Shown piece after piece: positions 43,007 through 53,130 of a DNA stretch of 60,487 bases. The stretch is taken from assembly GCA_019058515.1 (NCBI GenBank), contig JAHPYY010000051.1, positions 1 through 60,487 on the forward strand, in the 5' to 3' direction. This DNA comes from Promethearchaeota archaeon (lineage in GTDB: Archaea; Asgardarchaeota; Lokiarchaeia; Sigynarchaeales; SOKP01). The position numbers and the translations under genes were made by a program. Position 1 is the stretch's first letter. The number at the start of each line of letters is the position of its first letter. Below the pieces are notes generated by a model, which was given only the letters and a program-made list of their open reading frames with translations, did not search any database and was not told the DNA's origin.

Positions 43007-43654
43007 TTAAAGTAATGCAAGAATTTCAAGAATTATTGAAATTATTCCAATACCAGTGTAAAAATAATCGAATTTAAACCTTCCATCTTCATTGTAGATT
43101 AATTGATATAATTTTTTCTCTTTTTTTTCAAAAGATTTTATTAAAGCTTTGTAAGTTGTAGGTTTATTCAACATTAATTTCAATTGTTCTCTCCAATTTA
43201 TTTTTGAAAGGGGAACATAATAGCAATCATTAAATGACCTTACTCCACTGCTGTTAAAAAAGAAGATTCCTAAATCTTTAAATGACCAAATTTTTCCTTC
43301 TTTAGTCAAAGCAGGAATGAACTTCTTTCTTGTGGTATCTTCTTGCAATTCTTTATGAAATAATTTCTCAAATTCCTTAGTTCCTTTGATAATAGCTTGT
43401 TTTAAAGCTCTGTCCTTACCAATAACGCTTGCTATAGTATAGGGATCAATTTCCTTAGAGTTCCAACCTTTAGGGATAAAATAATAACAACATGCATTTT
43501 TTCCTGTTATTTTATGGATTAGACTTAGCATTTCAAGCATGTCATTTGCATCTAATTCAGAAAAATCCTTTGCCAACAAGATTGAATAAATTTCATAACT
43601 TCTTTTTTTCCAGTGCTCTTCTATAGCATAAATGGTGCTAACAAGAAAGCCCAT
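43007..43654 (-). CDS. hypothetical protein with C-terminal membrane helix (215 aa)
   Basis: Not recognised. A soluble, charged domain of about 195 residues ends in a single hydrophobic helix (TGIGIISIILEILALL), so the protein is probably tail-anchored with its domain in the cytosol. The N-terminus (MGFLVSTIYAIEEHWKKRSY) is amphipathic. It is AT-rich and stands alone between two gaps. Membrane tethering recalls the HNH and AlbA_2 proteins of this window. Confidence 0.5.
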   Translation of the reverse strand: MGFLVSTIYAIEEHWKKRSYEIYSILLAKDFSELDANDMLEMLSLIHKITGKNACCYYFIPKGWNSKEIDPYTIASVIGKDRALKQAIIKGTKEFEKLFHKELQEDTTRKKFIPALTKEGKIWSFKDLGIFFFNSSGVRSFNDCYYVPLSKINWREQLKLMLNKPTTYKALIKSFEKKEKKLYQLIYNEDGRFKFDYFYTGIGIISIILEILALL

Positions 43655-43991
43655 AGTAACTATTTTTTAGTCATTAAATTGTAATCCTTTTTTCTTATTT
43701 TTTAATACACGCAATAGAAATATAAGGTTTTCCACATTCTCCCAATACTTAGTTACTCAAACATATGGGTGCAGCATAATTAAATTGAAGAGGGATTCTC
43801 TATTTTCTTATTGCCCCTTTTATTTTGTTTACTGTTTTTGAATGCTTTTTTAATGGAAATTTAGTTTATAAGGTATAAACTTATAAGTTTATTAATTGTA
43901 AACAAACATTTTTAGCACTCAACAATATTTATAAGGAAACTGAAATAGTGTGTAATAGAGAAATTTTCACTACAATTTATTCAAATTTTAC
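43655..43991. other. intergenic stretch, nothing identified
   Basis: 337 bp, AT-rich, no supported feature. Confidence 0.3.
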
Positions 43992-44270
43992 TTAATAGAT
44001 TCTAGACATTTTAGGAAATTGAAGTTCATCAAGTGTGAAGAATAGATTATCAATTCCAAGTAAGGGTTCATTTACAAATTCGTATTTAATTTCATTATTA
44101 TTATCGTCTATTAGTACTAATCCAATAAGATCTTCTTTTTTATGAAATGCTTGTATAGTAGGCATACCTCGTAATGGTTTATAGCCTTCCTTGTTTAAAT
44201 ATTGAAGATAATATCGAACTAAAGTCTTAACATTTTCTTCAGAAACTTGTTCTTTTATGTTATTTGGCAT
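43992..44270 (-). CDS. hypothetical protein (92 aa)
   Basis: Not recognised. Helical N-terminus (NVKTLVRYYLQYLNKEGY) then a beta-rich part (GLVLIDDNNNEIKYEFVNEP). It lies 87 bp after the large ATPase gene on the same strand, so it may be its downstream partner. The mixed helix/strand layout and size could suit an immunity or adaptor protein, without direct evidence. Confidence 0.45.
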   Translation of the reverse strand: MPNNIKEQVSEENVKTLVRYYLQYLNKEGYKPLRGMPTIQAFHKKEDLIGLVLIDDNNNEIKYEFVNEPLLGIDNLFFTLDELQFPKMSRIY

Positions 44271-44357
44271 CTCGATCTAATAGTTATAAATAATTAACTG
44301 TATAATCTTGGATACGTGAATTTAATTATATATTTTAGAGTGTTACCCCCGCGATTC

Positions 44358-47300
44358 TCAGGATTTAATTAATTCAAATAGAAAACTAGATCCTTCTTGA
44401 TCTTTAATTCTTATTTTGTCAGATTTAATTAAATAGCATATAATAGCAATAAATTCGCGGTAAGAAGTTGAAAAAGTTTGTAGAATGCTAGTACTATTAC
44501 CAACATCTATAAAATTCTCATGTACAGGAACTTCCTTATTTAGGAATTCTTCTAAGAAGTCTAAAATTTCATCCACTTTTTTATCATTAATTTCAAATGG
44601 TTCTACAATATTCAAATCAACTTGAGGAGACCAACACATAAAAAGCTTTTTATCCTGAATTAACATTTTTAATGGATCTAATACATTTTTATACCCTCTA
44701 TTTAGTACCATAAGAATATCTCGCGTATTTATCAATCCTTCCTTGATATTCGGAGCTAACTTTTTTAAATCTTCATCTTTCTGATTGTGTTTCACCTTAT
44801 TAGCAATCGAAGATATTTTAGCTAACTTTGCGATAATATCTTTATTATCCGATCCAAGAATCCAGCTAAAGTAAACATTCCACAGTTTTCTATTTAGAAA
44901 GAAGTGAGCATATGCATCTCGTGGGAGATAATACAACTCGTTTTCATCATGGATTTGTGTTCCAAATTTAACCTTATCAGAAGATTTATATTTATTGATC
45001 ATCAACTTGAAGTGATGAGGAATAAAATTCTTCCAATTAGAGTTGAAAAGCAAATTCATTATATTAAATAACCAATCTCGACTTTTTACTTCAATTAAAT
45101 CAAAGTATCGCTCGACACTTTTCTTATACAATAAATCCTCATAAATGGCGCGTGCTTGATTTAAAATCCTTTTCTCATAATCTGTTAATTCATTTGATCC
45201 AACTTTTAATACATTATTATAGTTCAAATACCTGCCAATTTTAAACACTTGTGAGTTAAAAGCGTCTTTATAAATCTTAAGAAAGTGTTGATTTTGTTCT
45301 TTTGTTGAGGATACTCTGCGTTTATAATTATCACGTGCATTTAGGAAAAATGTTAGTTCCTCATTATCCAACCAAGTTAATCTGAATACATTGAACATCT
45401 GTTTTTTATCTTTAATTGGGTAAGGTTCTTCTGATAATAAGTAAAGAAAATCCAATAAATTGAATATTGAATCATCCATTAGCTCTAAATCATGAGTGGT
45501 TATCTCAAAATTGTTATTTTCGATTTTACTGATTAGAGGAATTTGAGTTTGATTTATTTCATGTATGATCTTATTCAAATTAGTCTCAAATTGGGGATTA
45601 GTATGTATCCACCTTTCGAGAGTAGCGATGTTTTTATCAAAATCATCTTCCACCTCTTTAATTTCAACTTGCTTCTTGCAGAGAATTTTGTCCAAGTAAT
45701 AACGAGGGGAGTACTTAACACGCTTTTCTATTTTTTTAAAGGTCTTCCAAAACTCTGTCTTAAGCCAGTAGAATACTTGTTTCTTTTCTTTATCATAAAA
45801 CTTCTTCACAATCCCTTTTTTGAGTAAAAGTTGAACAACAGCCTTGTTCTCTGATAAGAATGTATCATCCTCATAGATTCGTCTCTCATGGGCACTAGAA
45901 ATGACATTTTGAATTTTTAAAAATTTTGAAACTTCATTATCACATTGTAAGGCTAACATTTGGAGAATTTTATAGAGTTCCGTGTTTTCTTTTAATATTT
46001 CATCAATTGTCTGAAGGATGTCTTTTTCTATCCTAAGGTCAAATTTAATTGATTTTTCACTTACAAATCCCCTTGCAAGAAATTCTTGTATCAAAATACG
46101 AAATGGAATCTCTGTAGCTCTACTTTTCTTAATTGTGTTGAATAATCGTTGGATGTCAGGATAGGTAATAAATTGGATGTCAGTTTCTGAAAAAGCTGAC
46201 AATCTTTTATTTAACATATCATATGCTTGGTTTTCATTAATTCCAGGCATTTTCTCATCTTGATAAATTGAGCCAGAGAAAATTGGATTGTATGATATAT
46301 TTTGCTTCCAATCAAATGAACCCGCTATAAAGATTCCAATCGGTATACCCCTTCTTTTGAAAATTCCTAGAATATTTTGGAGTTCATTTAGGAATTTTAA
46401 AGGAATGTTTTGCTCGTCTTGAGATTTATGAAGCCCATCCAGAAAAATAAAGAAACCATGTTTCTTGTATTCTTTTTGAATCATTTCGAATAATATGATA
46501 ATATCGTCTTCATCTCGTCTTTGAAGATAGGATCTAGGGTCGGTTGTTGATATTTGAGAGACATATTCTGCCATCTTCCTGAATAATTCATTACGAAATG
46601 CATCCTTTAGTTTTTGGAGTGAGCCTTCAGCATTTAGAAGAACCTGAATTGGAAACAAATCCTTTTCTAAACATTTATATCCAAAATAATCGAAAAATGT
46701 TGTTTTTCCACATCCCCATTCTCCATAGATTATTATTGATTTGTTTAGTAATAGATTTGCATTAGAATTCAGTGTGCGAATGTATTTCTTAAAGATGGGG
46801 GTTTGAGTTACTACTAAATCATATAAATTTTGATCAATTAATTCTAATCCCTCTCTTGAAGGAAATGGGTCAGATTTCAGTCCTATTTCTTTATACCATT
46901 CAAAATCCTTTTCTAAATAAGGAAATTCCCTTTGTTCTTCAATTTCTAATATCAATTCATCATCTGGGCGATCTAAATCGTCATCGATAAACGACTTGTA
47001 CTTTTCTATTTGTTGACGTTCTAACTCAACCCTCTTTTCAGCTTCTTCTTCGATTAAATCTTGAACCACTTGAGTTTTCATTAAATCCTTATGAGCTTTA
47101 GATATTGATTTGGTATCGACCATTTCTAAAATTTCTGGGTCAACCTGGATAGTATTTTGGTTCTTTTCCTCATAGAAGGAAAAATCCCGAATTACACAAT
47201 GATCCCTAAGAAAACCTGACTTTATTATAAATTTATCCAAATCATATTGGTTCTGAATTTTTCTAGTATTTATTAGGTAAAAGATTAAAGCTTCAGCAAT

Positions 47301-47459
47301 TTTATTTGTTTTTATTGAAAATCTTGGATTTTTTAACTTTTGACGGATTTTTTCCTTAATAATTTTAATTTCATTATCCGGAATTTCTATTGCTAAAAGT
47401 TTTGTTAAATTTTCCTTAATAATTGCATTGATAACAACATTTTCATCCTGATTTACCAA
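44358..47459 (-). CDS. large P-loop ATPase (STAND/AAA-like) with winged helix and HEPN-like tail
   Basis: 1033 residues. Residues 1-190 are helical. The linker GLKSDPFPSREGLELI leads into an NTPase domain: Walker A GEWGCGKTT (246-254), Walker B FFIFLDGLH (336-344), then GIFIAGSFDW as sensor 1. A winged helix follows near 540-580 (LLKKGIVKKFYDKEKKQVFY). The C-terminal half is helical and holds RDAYAH, which fits R-[ND]-x3-H of HEPN nucleases, and later IANKVKHN, a degenerate version. Nucleotide-triggered assembly with an RNase tail would be a defence sensor-effector in one chain. The start is TTG at 47459. AT-rich. Confidence 0.65.
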   Translation of the reverse strand: MVNQDENVVINAIIKENLTKLLAIEIPDNEIKIIKEKIRQKLKNPRFSIKTNKIAEALIFYLINTRKIQNQYDLDKFIIKSGFLRDHCVIRDFSFYEEKNQNTIQVDPEILEMVDTKSISKAHKDLMKTQVVQDLIEEEAEKRVELERQQIEKYKSFIDDDLDRPDDELILEIEEQREFPYLEKDFEWYKEIGLKSDPFPSREGLELIDQNLYDLVVTQTPIFKKYIRTLNSNANLLLNKSIIIYGEWGCGKTTFFDYFGYKCLEKDLFPIQVLLNAEGSLQKLKDAFRNELFRKMAEYVSQISTTDPRSYLQRRDEDDIIILFEMIQKEYKKHGFFIFLDGLHKSQDEQNIPLKFLNELQNILGIFKRRGIPIGIFIAGSFDWKQNISYNPIFSGSIYQDEKMPGINENQAYDMLNKRLSAFSETDIQFITYPDIQRLFNTIKKSRATEIPFRILIQEFLARGFVSEKSIKFDLRIEKDILQTIDEILKENTELYKILQMLALQCDNEVSKFLKIQNVISSAHERRIYEDDTFLSENKAVVQLLLKKGIVKKFYDKEKKQVFYWLKTEFWKTFKKIEKRVKYSPRYYLDKILCKKQVEIKEVEDDFDKNIATLERWIHTNPQFETNLNKIIHEINQTQIPLISKIENNNFEITTHDLELMDDSIFNLLDFLYLLSEEPYPIKDKKQMFNVFRLTWLDNEELTFFLNARDNYKRRVSSTKEQNQHFLKIYKDAFNSQVFKIGRYLNYNNVLKVGSNELTDYEKRILNQARAIYEDLLYKKSVERYFDLIEVKSRDWLFNIMNLLFNSNWKNFIPHHFKLMINKYKSSDKVKFGTQIHDENELYYLPRDAYAHFFLNRKLWNVYFSWILGSDNKDIIAKLAKISSIANKVKHNQKDEDLKKLAPNIKEGLINTRDILMVLNRGYKNVLDPLKMLIQDKKLFMCWSPQVDLNIVEPFEINDKKVDEILDFLEEFLNKEVPVHENFIDVGNSTSILQTFSTSYREFIAIICYLIKSDKIRIKDQEGSSFLFELIKS

Positions 47460-48229
47460 GTTACCACTCTAATACTTTAAAAGTGAATTTCTATAGAAAA
47501 TGATAGAAAATAATCATATATAAATTCCATCTTGCTATTAAGAGGGTTTATTTTAAAGGACATTTCTATTAAATAGACCATTATCTGTAAAAACGAGAAT
47601 TAATCGCAAATTATTTTCAAAAATACTTACCAAATAGAAAGATAATAGGAATTAGCCCACGAGAGTTAACTACGGTGTATCTTAAAGTATTTAAGCATAT
47701 GTATGAAATATGGAAAAATCAAGATAATCAAAGCATTATTTCTATACTTGATAAGGAAGATTATTTCTGTTAATTTATTCTATAAAAAATCAAAATTTTG
47801 AAGAAGAAATTAATTCCTTCATGCCTGATTACACCATTTCACAGGAAAATCATAAGGTAGTTTTGAGAATTTCGAAGGCGTGATAACTACTTATGAAGAA
47901 CCTGAAGACTACATTCCAGGTTGTCATAGCGAAGACAAGGAAAAACATATATGTGTCTCCGCCCTTCTTAGCGGTTAGAAAATGACCATCGAACCAGAAG
48001 ATTTAGTAAGAAGATTATAGCGTAGGAAGCTTTCTAGATGAATTTCATATGTATTTCATAGATAAAGACCCAAGAATCACATTTCTGGTCGTTATTGCGA
48101 GGATAAAGAAAACACAATAGGGTGTCTACCTTACATAGCACCTCATCTTTAGTTTTTCAATAATCCTTAAGAATTTTTTCTTTAATTATATTAAAAGATC
48201 TTTTTAGTCAGAATAATTGATAGAAAAGT
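47460..48229. other. 770-bp gap with decayed repeat-like coding pieces
   Basis: Only the remnants at 47862-48152 can be read. Confidence 0.35.
47862..48152 (+). pseudogene. two related degenerate segments of a lost gene
   Basis: The first reads FENFEGVITTYEEPEDYIPG then CHSEDKEKHICVSALLSG to a TAG at 47978. The second, in another frame, reads HISGRYCEDKENTIGCLPYI then APHL to a TAG at 48152. The shared C..EDKE....C phrase suggests two copies of one small Cys motif, or one repeat protein broken by a frameshift. Confidence 0.35.
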
Positions 48230-51200
48230 CTATTTATTACAGATTATTCTGAATTTAGCTCCTACTGATGCGACACTAGACATTGTTCCATGAAGTAAAT
48301 ATGCTGCTGTAATAACATAAGGTTCTGGTTTCTCACTACTTAACTGGTCTTCAAAAAAGTTTCTTGATAAAATATTTCCTAAAAACAACCAAACTTCTTT
48401 AGTCGTAATAGGATTATTTATGATATTTCTTATCTCTGTCCAGAGTTTATCAGGATTATCTCCAACATTGGATTTTACGATTCTAGAACGGACAAGACGG
48501 TTTTTAGACTCCCATGGTTCACCCCATCTAATTAAATTGGGAGGTTTTAAATCATTAAACATCGCAAGATATCCTATGTTTTTAACTGCTTGAGAACAAA
48601 CATCCTGCATCTTACTAGTCGCACAAACACTATGCTCAGTAGTAGCGTTTGCCTTAGCGTGAATAAAAACTATTCGAGGATCTCCATTTCCATAGCATAA
48701 AATAAAGTCTGCTATTTCATTACCCCCATCATCGCATAAAATTATGGTTGGATCTCCGAATAAACTAGCAATTTGAGTATCTTTACATTTATTAGAAATA
48801 ATCCCTAACAATGATCCTGGATCCCATACATCGTAGTGATTATCATACCAAACTTGATTTCCTTTTTCAGTTTTACAAGCTCCGATTTTTGGATCCACAG
48901 AGAATGCATTCTTTAATTCATAATTCTCCGAATTAAAAAAGTCCTTTCCAATCTTCATTCTCGGGCTATAAAACTGACCTTTAACATATATCGAATTTAT
49001 TGTACTCGGTAGTACTATAAATGATTGACTTTGATTAAAATATTGGATAATGCTTGGAGGAAAGTCTATAGCGTTATTCTCACGGGTGTATTTATTAAGT
49101 AAAGAATTTATGTCATTTAGAATGTATTTATTTCTCTTTTTATCAAATTCTATGTTTATAATGATCTCTACTCCATTTGCTACTAATCCAAATTCATCGC
49201 GCTCAACTTTTAGACATTTATCTTTGAATTTTAACTTTTCATCCTCTTTTCCTGGGATGCTACCATTGTCAATGTAATAAATATCCTTAATTTCGCCTAT
49301 ATCTAGCAATATATTCCTAGGGTTAGTATTTTCGGGGATCTTCTCTTCAAGTGCATATCGAGAGAAAACTGAAAGAATGGAACTAGGTTTAAGTAATACA
49401 TTATAATATAATTCATCCAGCCAATCAAGATATTCGGGAAGAGGAGCATTACCACGATTATACCTCGAAACTCTACCACGACTAAAACCGACATACTGGC
49501 GTATTTTATCACCCGAACTATATCCTTCTGCTGTAGTGCAAATCTGAGCGTAATCATCAAACCCCGATACGGTGTCTTCAATTGAGCTGGCTGTAATTAT
49601 TCGAGAATGTATGGCAGATGTTCCAATATTCGAGTTTAATAATGATACTACCCTTAAATGTGCACCGTTCCCAGTACGAAAAATCTTCTTTAACTTTTCT
49701 ACATCTATTGAATGTCCGATTCCCATGCGTTCATGTCCCCTCCAGTTCTTACCCGAACTATCGTAAATTGCGACGACATCATCAAATTCTTTAACAACCG
49801 TTAAATATAAATCAGGTTCCAGAAATGAATGATTCATTATGAATGGTGAATTTCTCAATCTAACAGAAAGAATTACTCTTAAATCATCCCTATCATTACA
49901 GTAAACTCGGAATTCCCGATTATCATCTTCATAAGTATCTATAATGAAATCTATAAAATCCACTAATTTGAAACATTCTAATTTATGCATTAAAACTACT
50001 CTAAGTGGAAGCTTAATATCCTTTATTGGATCAATCATATTAAAATCAAAAGGGAAACAAAATCTACCTAATATATAAGCCATTTTAGGTTGTACTTTAA
50101 ATAAATCAGTTATTAAATCTTTATTTGAAAAATGAAAAATATCAGGACCATTTTTTTCTATAGCATAATCATACTTTCGGAAATTTTCCCACAAATTCCT
50201 ATGAAATCCTCTCCAATGTTCCAAAAAATAACCGGGAGGTGTTTTCTTCTCTGGATCTGGATTGCGTGTAATTCTACCAATTTGTTGGACTAGCGATCTT
50301 GTATTCTTTATTTTATCATAAATAGCTAATATTTGAAAACGATTATCATCAATTCCTTCCAATAGTTTTAATTGATGGATCCAGACAGTTGCTTCTGTCT
50401 TTTTTGGTGGAGGTACGATTTTTCTTTCCCAACCAGTTGTTTGTTTGAAATTTTCATGAATTCCTACACAAGAGTATCCTCTAGCAATAAAATTTTTTGC
50501 AAGATTTTGAATAGAATACCTGTTATCACACTTGATAATAATGCGGGGTGAATCTTTTTCCGTTTTTGAGAATCCCATTTCATTCTCATAAAAATCTAAT
50601 ATGTCATTAACAAATTCACTTGGACTTTCTAGAATCTTGGTGGATGTGTTCCTCGGAAGAAAAGGAAAACTCCTCTTAAGTGGCGTTCTTTCAATGATCT
50701 CGACATTCCGAATATAGTTTCCACTTACAGCAGAATTAAATGTAAATGTGAAAACATTTTTAGGGTCAATATTAAATACATTAAAGTCGTTTCTATAAGG
50801 TGTTGCTGTAAAAAGTATTGTAGGAGCATTTATCTCTCTAGTAATTTTACTCCAATTATCTGCAGGTTCATAATGTTCTTCATCCACTAATAGAAGTGAA
50901 GTCTTTTTTGATAGGATTTTAAACAAATCTTCTTTCTTATTAAAGATTTTTAAGAGCATAGTAAATGTCATAACAAGAATGCAATTATCTAACTCATCCG
51001 AAGAGGAAATATCCAAGTTACTCGCCTTCGAAAGATTGACAATATCTTTAGGCATTCTTTCTAATTTAAAACCAATTCTCTTATAGAAACGTCTTTTAAC
51101 ATCTTCACTTATTTGCTCGCGAAGAATCTTTCTGGGTGTAAGAATCAGTGTCAAACCAACTTCCTTAACGAACATAGAGAGATATGCAATAACACCCGAT

Positions 51201-51358
51201 TTTCCACTTCCAGTAGGCATATGTACGAGAGCAGACATTTGCGTTGGATTCTGATGATAACTCTTTATATAAGGTATTATTTTATCAATTGCATCTCTTT
51301 GAGGTTTCCATAAAAGACTCCATAGTTCATCCAATTTATCCTTTGGCAGATTAAACAT
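48230..51358 (-). CDS. DEAH-type SF2 helicase with long C-terminal nuclease-like region
   Basis: 1042 residues. Motif I MPTGSGKSG (47-55), Ia LILTPRKILREQ, motif II DEEH (159-162), motif III TAT (184-186) and motif VI QIGRITRNP place it with restriction-type SF2 helicases. The region after about residue 430 is not a known helicase part to me. Near 900-960 it has GNEIADFILCYG followed by RIVFIHAKA, a D ... H-x-K pattern like a variant PD-(D/E)xK nuclease, and then a Cys/His-bearing helix. A single-gene helicase-nuclease defence protein is likely. A TATA-like AAATAAATA about 30 bp upstream of the ATG and no ribosome site suggest a leaderless mRNA. Confidence 0.78.
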   Translation of the reverse strand: MFNLPKDKLDELWSLLWKPQRDAIDKIIPYIKSYHQNPTQMSALVHMPTGSGKSGVIAYLSMFVKEVGLTLILTPRKILREQISEDVKRRFYKRIGFKLERMPKDIVNLSKASNLDISSSDELDNCILVMTFTMLLKIFNKKEDLFKILSKKTSLLLVDEEHYEPADNWSKITREINAPTILFTATPYRNDFNVFNIDPKNVFTFTFNSAVSGNYIRNVEIIERTPLKRSFPFLPRNTSTKILESPSEFVNDILDFYENEMGFSKTEKDSPRIIIKCDNRYSIQNLAKNFIARGYSCVGIHENFKQTTGWERKIVPPPKKTEATVWIHQLKLLEGIDDNRFQILAIYDKIKNTRSLVQQIGRITRNPDPEKKTPPGYFLEHWRGFHRNLWENFRKYDYAIEKNGPDIFHFSNKDLITDLFKVQPKMAYILGRFCFPFDFNMIDPIKDIKLPLRVVLMHKLECFKLVDFIDFIIDTYEDDNREFRVYCNDRDDLRVILSVRLRNSPFIMNHSFLEPDLYLTVVKEFDDVVAIYDSSGKNWRGHERMGIGHSIDVEKLKKIFRTGNGAHLRVVSLLNSNIGTSAIHSRIITASSIEDTVSGFDDYAQICTTAEGYSSGDKIRQYVGFSRGRVSRYNRGNAPLPEYLDWLDELYYNVLLKPSSILSVFSRYALEEKIPENTNPRNILLDIGEIKDIYYIDNGSIPGKEDEKLKFKDKCLKVERDEFGLVANGVEIIINIEFDKKRNKYILNDINSLLNKYTRENNAIDFPPSIIQYFNQSQSFIVLPSTINSIYVKGQFYSPRMKIGKDFFNSENYELKNAFSVDPKIGACKTEKGNQVWYDNHYDVWDPGSLLGIISNKCKDTQIASLFGDPTIILCDDGGNEIADFILCYGNGDPRIVFIHAKANATTEHSVCATSKMQDVCSQAVKNIGYLAMFNDLKPPNLIRWGEPWESKNRLVRSRIVKSNVGDNPDKLWTEIRNIINNPITTKEVWLFLGNILSRNFFEDQLSSEKPEPYVITAAYLLHGTMSSVASVGAKFRIICNK

Positions 51359-51494
51359 ATTAATTCAAGACAACTTTGTGTCATATTTATTTACTTTTAG
51401 TAATTTAAAAATCTTTTTTCTGAAGAGTGCTATATCTAACTTAAAGCTTAAATTTTAATTAATTATTTTAGCATACAACCCTACAAGTTTTTAT

Positions 51495-51791
51495 ATGTTT
51501 AACGATCCTTTTTTATACAATAAAATTAATAAAAAAAAAGAGGTAGAGAATTTGAATCCTAATGAATATTCCTTTCACTCACAGATTAATGAAGATACTA
51601 AGGAAAAATTAATAGCAATTACCAAGAAGATTTCAGAAAGTTTAGAAAATTCTGGTTATGCAAATTTAAATAACTTTAAAGAAAGTTTTTTAGTAGCTTA
51701 TCCTGGTGGCCCTAGAATTGAAACTATTAAATTTGCCTTTGAAAAAGATGGATCTAAGTTTTTTGTTGAAGTCTCTAAAATTAATGATTAA
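51495..51791 (+). CDS. hypothetical protein (98 aa), divergent from the helicase
   Basis: Not recognised. N-terminal basic stretch, then helices (TKEKLIAITKKISESLENSG) and an amphipathic strand pattern (IETIKFAFEKDGSKFFVEVS). It starts 136 bp from the divergent helicase start. No Shine-Dalgarno. It may be a small regulator or antitoxin-like partner of the helicase; this rests only on position. Confidence 0.45.
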   Translation: MFNDPFLYNKINKKKEVENLNPNEYSFHSQINEDTKEKLIAITKKISESLENSGYANLNNFKESFLVAYPGGPRIETIKFAFEKDGSKFFVEVSKIND

Positions 51792-52113
51792 ATAAATAAG
51801 AAATGCACTCAATAAGTTCAGAGTATACATTTGATCTCTATAATTTTTCTGTTTTTATTGTATAATTTTATAAAGTGCTATATGATTCTCAGTAAATTCT
51901 GTTAAGATTTCCTTTTCATTTCAAGGAAATATATTAATCATAGATATATGGGTCTTTCTCTCTCTCGTATTTTTCTTGCGGGATAATCAAATCTATGAAA
52001 TGAAATTTCGGGAACCAATTGTAAATCCAAATTTGATTATTAGATATGTCCCGCAATATAGCAAGAAGATAAAAAGCGAGATTTACCAAATTCCTCAATG
52101 TAAATACGATTTA
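51792..52113. other. intergenic stretch, nothing identified
   Basis: 322 bp without a supported gene. It marks the right border of the AT-rich island. Confidence 0.3.
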
Positions 52114-52749
52114 TTAATTTTTTAAAAGCAACCCTCTTTCCTCTAAGAATGTTTTGATAAAGTTTCGAAATTTCGTCAAATTTTTGTATCCCTTCATGCC
52201 GAACTTACCCGTCACAAGCAATTGCACTTGAGTGCGAATCGTAGAGGGAGAGATACCAAGCCATTCGCAGGTTGAGTTAAATGCGCTTTCTTTAGAATCT
52301 TGTGCAATTAACGCAAGGCTCGCAATCTTACCGATTATCTCCTTTTCGCGCTTATGGTAAATTCTCTCCCATAACTTAATTAAGAGATGCTTCGCTTGGA
52401 AAAAAAACTTCATACCTAACTTACGCTGTTCGGACATTACCAAAAGCGTTTGGAGCACCTTGAGTTTTTTCTCTCTCTTGACGTAATCTCTCAAGAAATG
52501 GTACACTTTTAAATTAAATTCGCTTAATTCTTTTTTCGACATATCGCAAGTCTTTGCAATGTCTTCTTGATCGATGGGCATCTGCTGCAATTTTGCGAAC
52601 ATAAATGTAATTGACGCTGCCAATAGAGCGGGGGAGCAATATTTCGTTCCGGGAGTCAACAGGTAATATATCTCACAGTAAATCGAAAAGAGTTCCCCTT
52701 TCAAATAAGGTGGTAAGCATAGCTTGTTAAAGATGCGAGCAATTTCCAC
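52114..52749 (-). pseudogene. TFB-like gene lacking its zinc ribbon (frameshifted 5' end)
   Basis: The open frame carries both cyclin folds of transcription factor B (VEIARIFNKLCLPPYLKGEL ... LGISPSTIRTQVQLL) and lines up with residues 100-319 of the TFB at 14001. The expected upstream linker KQPEKIAKIYNFKKKNQI exists in another frame at about 52780-52835 and is preceded by stops. No zinc ribbon can be found. A GTG at 52749 could still start the C-terminal core, which would bind TBP-DNA but not recruit polymerase. So this is a pseudogene or a dominant-negative-like TFB. Confidence 0.6.
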
Positions 52750-53130
52750 TCGTCCCAGTTCAATCTGGGGATTTGGTTCTTTTTCTTAAAGTTATAAATC
52801 TTGGCGATTTTTTCGGGTTGCTTCACTTCTTTTTTCTCATAATTTTTAATTTAGATTTCTGTATTGAAGGTCGACTCCATCCAACGAGACCAACAAAAGG
52901 TCAAAAGAAATAAAATAGGGAGAAAAGCGTAAAATGCGTAATAATCCAGCATACACGGAAACCAAAAGACAAAAATCCAAACAAAAATCCGGGGGGTTGG
53001 ATGGAGCCGTTATTTTTTCAAACCCTTTGCAAAATTCAAGTTCATGAGATTTAGAGGTGAGGGTTCGAAGCACGGCCGGAAATAGACGAATAGTAAAAAA
53101 AGGAAAAAAACCATCTTTCAGAAAGCTCAC
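52750..53130. other. 381-bp stretch with TFB 5' debris and a small ORF
   Basis: Holds the frameshifted linker of the TFB remnant. A plus-strand 37-codon ORF at 52934-53047 (MRNNPAYTETKRQKSKQKSG ...) has only a weak GGGAG upstream and is uncertain. The minus frame at 52846-53130 has no protein character. Confidence 0.35.

Noticed and set aside
52846..53130. 94-codon minus-strand frame
   Set aside because: Composition is not protein-like, there is no ribosome site or TATA at the right distance, and it overlaps TFB debris.
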